This document shows positions 12,201 through 25,303 of a stretch of 64,000 nucleotides of DNA, one piece after another. The DNA lies in contig CM051514.1 in NCBI GenBank assembly GCA_028015205.1, forward strand, positions 8,494,001-8,558,000, in the 5' to 3' direction. This stretch comes from Mytilisepta virgata. Taxonomy: Eukaryota; Mollusca; Bivalvia; Mytilida; Mytilidae. Below the pieces are notes generated by a model that saw only the letters and a list, made by a program, of their open reading frames with translations, searched no databases and was not told the DNA's origin. A program made the position numbers and the translations under genes. How positions within the stretch are numbered: position 1 is the stretch's first letter; every line of letters begins with the position of its first letter.

Positions 12201-15200
12201 ATGTTTCCTTTTTATTTACAGGATGTTATGCTCTCAGCGACCAGTACACAGTCACCGTTGGCAACTGTTTCATCGGTATTTACCATGCCAAACATTTCCA
12301 TGCCTACAGTCTCCATGGCAACAAGTGCATTGGGCGGTCTTACAGATCACTTATTTATGTCTCATCTTCCATCTGCTACAGACTCACCATCTCATGGTGA
12401 GGGTAAATCAGAAAATGGTATCTATATTTACAGTTGTATAATGTATAAAATTCTATCTCTTACCAACCCACCAAGTCATTATGATCATACATGTGATATT
12501 CCACCCTTTGGGCATAAGAGTCGCCCATTTTTGACCAATCTCACAACCTCACTTGTAGGCAACAATTTCTCACGCTTACCTCAACTTCGGTGGAAAAATG
12601 AAATATTTACAAAACCCTGATCAACCTTAAATGGTAAATGGATATTTTTTCTTTTTAATACATGTACTGTCCTTGACATTAAAAATACTGAAGTGTTTGT
12701 TAATTCCTTATTTCATACTGAAATTATCATTTTATGGTTACTGTAAATTTTGAAATTTTTGCGTGCTTTTATTATTGCAATTCTTCTACCCCAGGCAAAA
12801 TTGTGAGGTCTAATTATTGCAATTGCTGCCCATGTGAAAAAAAGTTTATTATTGCGATCGGAGATTGGGTAAAACTTGAAAGAGGAAGTTTTATTACATG
12901 TTATATAATCGTTTTTATTAATGGTTTTAGAAATACATGTATAAGAATTCAAAATGTTATTATATATATAATAGCTGTCCAAACAATAATATACAACTAA
13001 GTATCTACCAATTAACCTGTCTCCGGATGTCAGCAATCGATGACCAGGAACTTACCTGTGTAAAGTAAACAAAGGGAGACAAATCTAGAATAAATCTGAC
13101 ATGAAAATATGCATTAAAAATGCAAGTTTTTAATATCGCGATCCTCAGCTGATCGCAATATTCGCAATAATAAAAACATCGCAATAATTTCCATATTTAC
13201 AGTAACTTGTGTCTTTCAATAGCAATTGCTGTCAAACTTAACTATTTTCGTAAACAATGGTGTATTATCTCCCTTTTTAAGTCAAAATTTCATGAAATTT
13301 TTAATAAATATTATCTGTTACACAAAATTGTTTATTAAATATGATATATTTCATCCTTACTTGTTTGTATTAAAAGAGAATTGTCCTATTTAGAGGAAAA
13401 AGATAAAAGTTTGAAAATATTTCAAAGCAGTTAATACCAAAATACAAATTGTTTGTATTACAAGCATGCTCTTAAAATGAATTTGTTGAACTGGTAACTG
13501 GTTACTGTTGGACATATAGATACTTGAAAATTTAATATCAAGGAAATAAATTACCAAACTGGACCTTCCACATATTTTAAAAATACAGTAGTATATAAGT
13601 TTTTAACCAATTAATTATTATATTATATTTAATATTAGGAAAATTTCGATGTGAAAAAGCTAATATTTCTATGTCAACGAAAATGTAACCCCAAATCACC
13701 TCAATCTCACCCTTAAATGAACAAAATCTCACACATACCCATTGTGAATTTGTCTCATGTATGTATGATGTTTAATTGGAAAATGGTGTTGGATATACTC
13801 CATGAGTGTGTTAATCAGAATTTTTTTTTCTAAATTTGGTTTGTCATTATTGTATTTTAAAACAATGGCTGTTAATTTGAAATACTTGTTGGGATTATTT
13901 TTTGGAAAATCTTGACCAATCTCTTTGGTTTTTGTTTGTTTGTTTTTTTTGTATTGGGGTGGGAAGGGGGGGTGAGGTGGAGCATAGCCTTATATGTCTA
14001 TTATAAATCGATAAATGGTATTTCTCTTTTTAGATATTATATAGTATTTGTGTGAATCTTCTGACATAATGATGAAAATATTTACATTCCGTAGGTTTAT
14101 CAGAAAACAATCACCTTTATTAATTGTATGGTGGAAGTTTACTCATGGAATGATTTTTTGTTCATGCTTGTAAAATTTTATAAATATCAAACTCTATCTT
14201 TCTGTTTTTGCATAATAGGAGATCTGATAAAATTGTGAAGATCACGAAAAAGACCAAAAGAGATTTTTGTGTTTTGGTTCTTTATTTTTTTATTCATTTA
14301 TGTATTTATTTTTTCTTTTCATCTAATTTTCCTGTGGTTTGTTTCTTGCTGGAAAAGAACAATATTTGCCTAAGACTAATTTTTTTGTATTTAGAACTTG
14401 TATAAATGTTTTTGAAAAGAATACGTTGAAACTTACATCTTTTGAATAAAAAAAAATGTTTTTATGAAAAATGCATTAGAAATTTTACAATATTTTCTTA
14501 TATTTTATGGTTATTTATTGTTTAATATGTGTCATATTGTTATTTTCACCCACTCTCCATGGGAAGTCTTAATTTTTGACGCTGAGCATGTTTGAAGAGT
14601 ACTATCAGAGTATATCAAAGGACTTTATCGTTCTTTTCTTTATTAAATATTTTTAACCAGATTTTTCTGAGTGAGAAAATCCAGTTGTTAGTTTGGTGAA
14701 GTACACTAGTGGGTGACTAGGAGGGCAGGCAGTTTGTTCTAGGTTTGCTTTCAATCTGGGTGAAATAGATATCTGCTTTGGATGTAAACAAATGTTTATG
14801 AAATTGACATAAGAGTGATTTTGAATTTCTTTGCAGGTGCATCACTGTCTAGTCCTTCTCATCTGTTTGGTCAGCCACAGGTTGCAGCACCACAGTTTTT
14901 CCTCACAGGTCAGTCGGTTCAAGGACAAGGTCACGGGGCCGTTCAGCAGCTGCTGATACCAGTGTCTACTGGTAAGCAGGTTGTTGTCTCCTCTTTGTTT
15001 CACAAACCCAAGCTGGAGTCGGGTGTTTATTTTTTCTTTTTGTCTCTGTGTTCAAATTTATGAAAAAAGTTAATTATTTCTATTTCTAAAAATCAAATTG
15101 ACAAATTATTAATTAAAGGATAAAACATTCCAGCTAACTTTTTGTTATTTGGAGAATCTGTTTCAAAAATACATATTTCAATTTCTTCCTTCAAAAATTA

Positions 15201-18200
15201 TATACTGTAAATTCGGAAATTATTGCGATCTTTTTATTATTGCAAAAAATGCGACAGGGTTGTAATCGTAATAATTTAAACTCACATTTTGGAATTTTTT
15301 ATACGAATGAAGCGGGATTTTTCTCAATATCGCAAAAATTAAAATCGCATTTTGGTCTAAGATGACAAAATCGCAATAATAAATGCATCCAATAATTTCT
15401 GAGTTTACAGTATACAGTTGACTATCTTTATCTCAAACACATCTAAGTTGAAATTCTGGGTAACTCTAATTATCTGTTTGGATTTTGACAGCATTAACTA
15501 TACAGATTTACTCCTGATATCTCAAATTTTTGCTTAAGTTGAACAAGATTTACAGGTCCCAATGAATTTGACATAAAGAGAATTGACTGTATTAATCTTT
15601 CACTTCCTTCACTGAAGTACAAAAATTCAAATTCTGCAAGAAATGAGTAATCTGTGTAAAAAAGGAGGGTAACTCAAATTAAAATTTTTAATTTCATTAT
15701 TTGATTAATTTTAACATTCGAAATTTTACTCCATACTATTGATCAAAATAGTATTTTACCTTGCATTAGTGTTAGTGAACACAATTCCAGTTTATTACTG
15801 CTCTCATTAAATAAAACCAAGTTTTTAAAAAAAATTGAACAGCCTGACTTCAGATCACAACTTCCTGTAGCTTTGAGTTATTGGCCTTTGTTATTCACTG
15901 ATGTAATGCCTACATAAAGTATTCAGTTGTACTGTTTTATATAAAATATATTATAGTACAAATGTACATTAATGCTTATGTCTTAGAACACATGTAGAAA
16001 CAGACATAGATAAAAAGGTCAGTCTTGACCTGTATTTCTGATAGAATATATGTACCATGATGTCAAAACAGGTAAAAAAAAATGATAAACACTGATTGAC
16101 ATAAGGATTATATTTTTATACATACTGATGGTGCATACAGACTTCTTCTTTCAATTCCCACACTTTCTTTATTGATTAAACTGTCACCATGCTATGCTGG
16201 TACTATGCTTTACTTAGAGAAGCCATTCTTAACAAATTAACTATTTTCAGGGTTTGAAATAAGATAGCTGAAAATCACTTGCCCTCAATACTTTCCACTT
16301 GCCCTGCCCGAAATACATCATATAAACCTGTTTGTAGAGAGATATCAATTATAGTGATATTAAGCAATTTAAACTGGTAATATATGAGAAAAGAACTGAA
16401 ACGGAGACCTGAAGTCAACAACATTCAAGAATTGTTATCAAGAGGCAGCTATTCCTTACACTTTAAACTTATCAGTTATGTGGTTTCTTGTCAGTTTTGC
16501 AGGCATGATTGTTTTAAAAATATGTGCAATTTGTAATGTACACATGTATATGGGGAAGAACTGCATAGTCTCACATTTGTCAATTCTGTGTAGATTTCAT
16601 ACATCATGTAAATCTCAAATTCTTTTATATATAACTTGAAATAATAAGACAACAAGAAATGAATTAAATTTTTAACAAAATGTTTAACCCTGTATTTTGG
16701 TGGATTTTTAATATTTGTGTTTTTTGGTTTAAGAATCCACACAGGAGGTCCAGCAGGGCTATATACAGTGTATGCATAAACAGTGGAACTTCTGTATATC
16801 TATTAGCTATGGGAACTTAGAAATTCGCCAGTTTTCGGAGGTGCCTGTTTTTAGAGGTTCCAGACTAAATCATGTCTGTAATGAAATCTGATCGGAAGTA
16901 AAGAAAGGGATGAAAATGACATATATACTACATCTTTAACTGTAACGAAATTTTATTCTTTTAGCTTTGTATAAAATACACCATGAGATTTGGACAGGCT
17001 TTTAGAGATGTATTTGACAGGAATATATATGTTTTCCACTGGTATCTGGAATTCTGAGATGCCGGTTTTTGGAGGATTTTTTATGTGAAATTATAGGTGT
17101 AAATGATCGACCAAGAAAAGAGTTCGGTTTGCGGAGGAATCCGGTTTTCAGAGGGGCCGTTTAGGGGGCTCCACTGTATATTTCTCTTAAACCATTTGTT
17201 AGAATTGAATGAAACTTCAGGCAATGATACATGTAGTACACCATATAAAGCAAATTAATTCCAGTCTTGACATCTTGAGGGAATACGGCCCAAAAAATAA
17301 TATGGATGTTTCCTGCTTCCTGGCAGAAAAAAATAGGAAAAACATTTTATTTTATTTTTTATATTTTTTTTTCTTCTTTACTTTCACAGGTAATATCTGT
17401 TGTCAGTTTATCTGTACTTCATCAGATATATCATTAGCTCACCTGGCCATAGGCCATGTGAGCTATTGCCATCACTTGGCGTCCGTCGTCGTCGTCGTCT
17501 GTAAACTTTTTCAAACGTTAACTCGTCCTAAACTACTGGATCGACTTCAACCTAACTTTGCAGAATTGTTCTTTAGGGCATCTGGAAAATTTCTATCGTT
17601 TAAAATTTTTGAAATGTCGAAAAACATGGCTGTCGTTACTATAAATAGAACATAGGGGTAAATTGCTGTTTTTTGCTAATAACTCAAAAACCGTTACAGA
17701 TATCGAAAATCTGACATGGGGTAAAATTGATCAGCATGACAAGATCTACCTACCCTGAAATTTTGAAGGAGATTCCAAAGCCCATTTAGGAGTTATTGCC
17801 CTTTTTTCACATTTTTGGCTTTTTTTTATGTTATTATTTCAAAAATCTTCTTCTCTGAAACTACTATTCAAAATCATATGAAACTTGGTAAGATTGTTGC
17901 TTAGGGTACCCTGCATAGAACTGATATGGGGATTTTTGATTTGTCGAAAAACATGGCCGCTGTTACTAAAAATAGAACATAGGGGTAAATTGCTGTTTTT
18001 TGCTAATAACTCAAAAACCGTTACAGATATCGAAAATCTGACATGGGGTAAATTTGATCAGCATGACAAGATCTACCTACCCTGAAATTTTGAAGGAAAT
18101 TCCAAAACCCATTTAGGAGTTATTGTCCTTTTTTCGTCAAATTTTCATAATTTAACATTTTTCGTCATTTATCTCCAAACTATTTGAGATAGAAGTGAAA

Positions 18201-21200
18201 TGTAAATTTGAAAAATGTTTGCCATGTTGAGATCTACATACCCTGAAATTTTAAAGGAAATCCCAAAACCCATTTAGGAGTTATTGCCCTTTTTTGTCAA
18301 ATTTTTAAAATTTTAACATTTTTGCATTTATCTCCAAAACTATTTGAGATAGAAGTGAAATGTAAATTGAAAAATGTTTGCCATGTTGAGATCTACCTAC
18401 CCTGAAATTTTGAAGGGAATCCCAAATTCTATTTAGGAGTTATTGGTTTGTGTAATTTGAGGTCGGGTTCTGTTACATTTATTTAAGGTTCACCCTTATT
18501 CCTGGTCAATTTTGTCAACTTCCTGCCAGGACTACCACCATCAGGGAACATATTTTAACATTAAACCTTATGAAAAATAAATCTTCAACAAATTTTCCCT
18601 GAACAATTGAACCAATTGCAACAAACTTGGTCAAATAGTTGATTAATTGTCCAATGAAAACCAGACTCCAGGTGAGCGATACAGGCTCTGGTGAGCCTCT
18701 TGTTTTAAGATGCCATAAATGCTGTATTACATTGTACTTATATTTTATATGAATATCTATAGGATTTTTACACTACGTAACCTGTAGCATCCACCATGAC
18801 TGTTATTGAAAAATAAAATAGAAGTTGGAAAGGTGATTCCATGGAAGAATGTGGGATTTCATACCAAAAACAAATGATTTTATTTCATTTCAAAAAATTT
18901 TGATAAAATATTTTAGGATTTGCAGTGAAAAAAAGGGTCAGTTGAGAAGCAAGAAACAAGATTTTTTTTTTTGGCCTAAGACTTGATCATTTATACTGTT
19001 GACCTTGCCTGCACAACTCTGATGAATCAGTTTGATGGAATTTATGAACACATCTTGATAAGGTAGCACATCATATGTGATGTGTGTTTTGTATTCATGG
19101 TCCAACAACTTGAAGGAGCAATAATTATTTTATAATAATTTTCTTGCTCATTTGTTATGTCCTGAGGTTTTTAGAAAAACTCTCGTTGTCAAGCATATAA
19201 CATATACTCTATTCAACAAGTCACCATGACAACCAAAACCCATCATTTATGAAGTCTCTATTTGAAGGCTTTAGGTTTTCTTGCATTGTTTTAACAGGCA
19301 ATGGCCAACAACAATTTATTAGCATTCCTGTTTCCTTGGCAACAGGTGGTAACCAACAGATACAGTTGTTGACAACATCCAATGGTCAGATCATAGCAAC
19401 AAACTTAGCAAGTATTCCTGGCTTGACACAACCTTTGAACCTCAATGTCAACTCAAATAGTAAGTTATATTAAATTGAAAATGTTATTTAACATTTTTTG
19501 TCAGTAATTTTAGTAAATTCCCTTTGATTCGACGGGCTGATAATGTCAGTATCATGGACTGGCATTGATAATAAAATTATCGGATCAGTGTCAAGGAGGA
19601 CGTCACGTTATTATGCATTGGCGTCGTTTATATTTGTTCATCCGCATCAATTTAATCAATGAAATGATCATAACGTCATTCACCAAATCGCTTACACGTT
19701 ACGTCCACTAAAAATGTTTCCTTTTATTTTTCTTAAAATTTCAGCACTTTGCAAATTTGGTAAAAGTTACCGATAAAAAGAATCAATTTGTTTTCAGATA
19801 CTGACTTTATAAGGTTTCTCATTTGACTCACCCTGACAGGCTTGTCCAATTACAAAGTCAGTATCTGAAAACAGATTGCCATTACTTTATATCTATTTCA
19901 GCCCATGTATAATCTTGAGGCCCCACATGTTAGCTTTAGATGCATGTCAAGGACCTGAAAGTTTTATGGCGAATTTGACAGATTTCCTGTTTTTTTTTTA
20001 AAAGAAATTCAGATTCACTAGCCTCCTCTCTGCATTTACAATACAACGTGGTAAAGAACAAATATACCTAATGAGCAAATAAAAAAACATAATCCATTTG
20101 ACAGACAAACCTGGGAAGACAAAGGAACAACCACAAGCACAACAAACAAACTAAACTAGCATGCCTTCTACATGTTCTACGTCACTCACCACAAACTTAT
20201 CATCCAAAATGTGTACACATAGTCAACATACAGACTTCCGAAGTTTATAACACCTTATCATTACTTCATTCACATTTTCATTATCATTATCACTACAGTC
20301 CGAGTTGTGCGTATATACGCCTAAATGATTCTCACTACAGTACGATTTGATGTTGTCTGAATTGTCTGCAGGAGGTAAGGCAAAGTCAAACACTACAGGG
20401 TGACTTCTTTGCCCAAATTGCCCTCTGGTGGGAGTCCTGAAGTATGCAGAAAACCTGATAGCTTTTAATCTGAGATTTCTGTTATACAGGTCAGTCATCA
20501 TCCAGTTCCTTACATAACCATTTGAGTGCCAGCAGTCTGGGATTAGCAAGTCAGCTGAGCAATCTTCCTTCATTGTTGACAGCCAATGCTCAAAGTCAGA
20601 TACTTGCCTTAGGGCAGCAGGTAAAATATTATGTAAAGGTGTATTGACAGTTTATGATAATTCACTTTCTTAAGACTTCAGCCACCTCGGTGGTTAGGTG
20701 GTGTTGTCCTTGCCTCGAGTGCAGAAGGGCACAGGTTCGATCCCAGGTCGGGACAAACCAAAGACATTAAAATTGGTATTTGCTGCTTCTCTGCCAAGCA
20801 CACAGCATCTAGGAGCAATAGCAAAGAACTGTAGTCTTGGAGTCAGGATAATGTGTCTGTATGGAGTGATTTGTCTTCCTGCAGACTGTTACCTCCTAAG
20901 CTAGCATATTAATATTCCAGCTTAGTGTGTCGGTCTAGTACAAAGCAGGGTTCATATTCATATCATTCAACATTTAATAATTGCCACTGTACGTTAAACA
21001 ATAATTCATCCATCCATCTTAAGACTTCTGGTTTATATTATTCACAGTTGGTTTAAATTTAAACTACATGTTATGTCTTTCCTGACATTTACAATTTGTA
21101 TCTACAACATACAAGCCTTGCAGTGAAATATTTGAACACAAATCCTGGTCCCTTAAACATAATGCTTTTCCCTTATAGGGATGAGACTTGTAAGAGGGAC

Positions 21201-24200
21201 ACTTATTAGTTCCTTTATGATCATTAAGGATGATCGCTGGTCTAATAGGAAATAAATAGGATTTGAAATAGGTTTTTTAGTTTGAGAGAACATATGAATA
21301 GTAAAGAAATAAGCAAGAAAAAAATATAGGTTCATGTGCTCATTTTAGAGCTATAAGGCCTTGAAAATTGGATTTCTTTGGATTTTTCATTGTCTTTGCA
21401 TTGACAACTTCAGTCTCTCAAAAATGTATGAAAAAATAAAAAGGATTTTATAAAATTTTGTCATTTACCATTTTAAGGTATATATGATTGAATTATAAAA
21501 GAAAAAGTGGGGGTTCATGGGCAAAAAATTTCATGTTTAAGAAATGGATAAAACCTGAGGATTCTGAAAATCTGACAAAAAGAACAAAACATGACCAGCA
21601 AGCATCCTTAATGTAAGAAATTGTTATAAAGTAAAGAAAAACGTTTACGAGGAGTTCTTGTCACTTTCCATTTTGGTCCTTTTTTGTGCACCACTGAACC
21701 ACAAATAAAATTGGACAGTTGTATATTTACAGAAAGCAAGCTGTTAAATAGCATTCAAAAACTTGAGTGAGGTTTAAATTAAGTTTAAATTTGTGATCAA
21801 TACAGTGTATCCAATGTGAGAATTTTTCCTAAAAAGTCTTGAGAATTTGGAATGTAACAAAGAATGTTTTAGAATAAGAGGACTTTTATTTGGGAGAAAA
21901 AAATATCACCAACATTGGGTGAGTCTCATCAATGAAGTGAGAGATAACACATTGTCTCTGAGATGTTTAAGATTAATAATGAATTTTCAAAAAAAGTAAG
22001 GAACATTAAAGTTTGATATGGTAATTTGATTGGAGGGGCCTCGGTGGCCGAGTAGTTTAGGTAGTTCATTATGACAACTAATGATCACTAGCCTGTCAAC
22101 ACTGAGGTTGTGAGTTACGAATCTCATCTGTGGTAGGGTGTGTTCTACTCTGATCTTAATTGACAAGGATTGCAAATTTTCCTACAGAAGGTCGGTGGTT
22201 CTCTCCTGGTTCCTCCACCAAAAAAACTGGCCACCGCGAAATAGCCAAATGTGCTGAAAAATAGCGTAAACCCCAACTAAACAAACAATAATTTGATTTG
22301 ATGACTTACAGGTGTTAAATCCTTTGACATTGACTCCAGCAGCCTCATCATCTTCCACATCCAACAGTCAGTCTTCACCGACAACACCAAAGAGATTATC
22401 ATTAGTGTCACAGAGTCCCACATCTACATCAACCATTGATGGTTTACCACCTAGTGTTAGTCAGTTGTTACCACGTAAGTATTGATTCTGTAACAATGTC
22501 CCATATCTAAATCATCCATAGTGTTTATATATAGTCAGTTAGAAACCACACAAGTATCAATAGTGACACAAAGTCCCACATCAATGATAGATGGTTCATA
22601 ACCTGAAAGGTCTTCTTGTTCGAAACCAGCGAGCCAGTTGGCTTGATAGCAATGTTCCAGGCTGCCAGTCAAGATGGACATAGTCCAGGTGAGAGATACA
22701 GGCTCATGGAAGCCTGTAATTTAATTTGGGTAATTGTCCCAACTAAATGTGAGGGGTGTGGGGATCACTGTCAATTCTGACGGTAGCTTTCTAGTTGTCG
22801 GTTGGTACATGTATGACTTTACACATGATTTTAAACAATTAGCCTACAATGTATATTTAGAAAATAATGCTTTTCTAGAGGGTGAATTTCTGAGTCTTAC
22901 ACTTGCAGAAATCTGATTAGAACATTATAATTAAGTCTCCCAAACGAAGTTTGGAGACTTATTGTTTTTGTTGCGTTTCTTATTATTATGTCGCCCCGAA
23001 CGTAGTCACGGGACGACATATTGTTATTCTTCCGTTTCTTTGTTATTATGTCCCCGACCACGAAGTGTCGTCGGGGACATATTGTTTTTACTCCGTTTCT
23101 TATTTTTCTTATTATTATACTTTTTTCTTTTTCTTCCGTCAACCTGATGCACGAACTTGTCCGGCTATCTCCTCGGAAATGGATGGACCGATCAATATGA
23201 AACTTGGAGGGGTGATAGGTCCCAAGGTCCTACAGTGTTTTTTGCGGTTTATAATTTCAAAATGGCCACCATTTCCAAGATGGCCGCCAAAAATGGCGAA
23301 AAATGTAAACATTGTCCAATTTCAACGAAACTTGGTATACAGGGTATAACGGTGATGGCGACTGATGGCGCATTGTCGGAATTTCTGTAATGGCCGCCAT
23401 TTTCAAGATGGCCGCCGAAAATCGCGAAAAATGTAAACATTGTCCAATTTCAATGAAACTTGGTATACAGGGTATAAGGGTGATGGCAACTGACGGCGCA
23501 TTGTCGGAAGTTTTGTAATGGCCGCCATTTTCAAGATGGCGGCCGAAAATGGCGAAAAATGTAAACATTGTCCGATTTCAACGAATCTTGGTATACAGGG
23601 TATATAGATGATGGGGACTGACGGCGCATTGTCGGAATTTTTGTAATGGCCGCCATTTTCAAGATGGCCCCCGAAAATGGTGAAAAATGTAAACATTGTC
23701 CGATTTCAATGAAACTTGGTATACAGGGTATAAGGGTGATGGCGAAAGGATGTGATATTTTTCAGCTTTTTTTCCATGTGCTATTTCTTGTTGTTAATGT
23801 AGGTATTTTTTAAAGTTAAGTTTGAATGACTGAATAGGATGTGATATTTTTTCATGTCCAATTTCTTGTTGTAAATTGACATTATAATAGGTTAGGATTG
23901 AAAGACTTGGTAAGACATGGTATTTTTCATGGCCCATTTTCTGTTGTTGATTTCAACAGATTGGGTTTAAATTTTGATTTTATTTTCATATCTGAACAGC
24001 TATTCATGCTTTCATTGTACAAAGTTTCATGAAGATACTAGTTGTTTATTGTGCTCAGATTGTGCTAAGTTTCATGAAGATTTTAACAGCTATATTTCGG
24101 AAGTTGTACAAAATTTCATAAAGATTTGATCATCATCATGATCATGTAAAACTGTATCTATATCTCAGTAACTTTTCATTGAATGTTGGGGTGGCAGCGA

Positions 24201-25270
24201 CCATTGATAACATTCTTTTTTGGGGATAAATTTATAATACATATGAAAATTCCTTTATACATAGATTTATGTGAATTGTAATGAAATTATCACTTTCATT
24301 ATAATTAGAGATTTATAGGCATGGCTGTAGGGGAGGTATAAAATCTCTTTGATAAGGATGAAAGCTGTCATTTGCTAGTTAAGGCCAGATAAATACAATA
24401 CATAACTGCAGCCATTTTCAATCAATATTAAGGGTTTCTTCAACTTGTTGAAGAGAACAGGCATAAAATGGGCACGGGAGGGGACATCTCACGTTTCGCG
24501 AAACGTAAATTTTAATTATGTCGCCCCGAACGTAGTCACGGGACGACATATTGTTATTCTTCCGTTTCTTTGTTATTATGTCGCCCCGAACGTAGTCACG
24601 GGACGACATATTGTTATTCTTCCGTTTCTTTGTTATTATGTCGCCCCGAACGTAGTCACGGGACGACATATTGTTATTCTTCCGTTTCTTTGTTATTATT
24701 ATTATTATTCTTTCTTTCTTTCTTTCTTTCTTTCCAATGATTTTTGTCCGGCTTAGTTCTCGGAGATGCCTGGATAGAATTGAATGAAACTTGGCAGAAA
24801 GTAAGATCACTATGTGAAGGTGTGCAATCAATACTTTTTTTTTCGAAATGGCCGCCATTTTCAAGATGGCCGCCATTCAAAGATCGGTACCCTCCGAAAA
24901 TTTAAAACGTTTATATCTCAAAAACTGTACCATAGAATTTCATTAAACTTCGTATGTTTGTAAAGTACAATTAGAAGAACAAACTGATGAAAAAAAATGG
25001 CGATCGGTTGGAGACGTTTGGCGGCCATTTTGAAAAATGATGTTAAAATGGCGAAAAACTTAACATCGATAGAATTGAATGAAACTTGGCAGAAAGTAAG
25101 ATCACTATGTGAAGGTGTGCAATCAGTACTTTTTTTTTCAAAATGGCCGCCATTTTCAAGATGGCTGCCAGGGGCGACATCTGCTATTGCTCGCAATTGC
25201 AATTCTAGTTATTATTATTATGTCGCCCCGAACGTAGTCACGGGACGACATATTGTTATTCTTCCGTTTC

Positions 25271-25303
<33 letters not shown>

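Noticed and set aside
12195..12620. 141-codon open frame as a complete gene
   Set aside because: Only 12222-12396 is supported as POU6F exon 2; the part before is the acceptor tract and the part after the donor has no coding signal.
20223..20573. 116-codon minus frame
   Set aside because: Partly the antisense shadow of POU6F exon 5; the rest is intron without any match.
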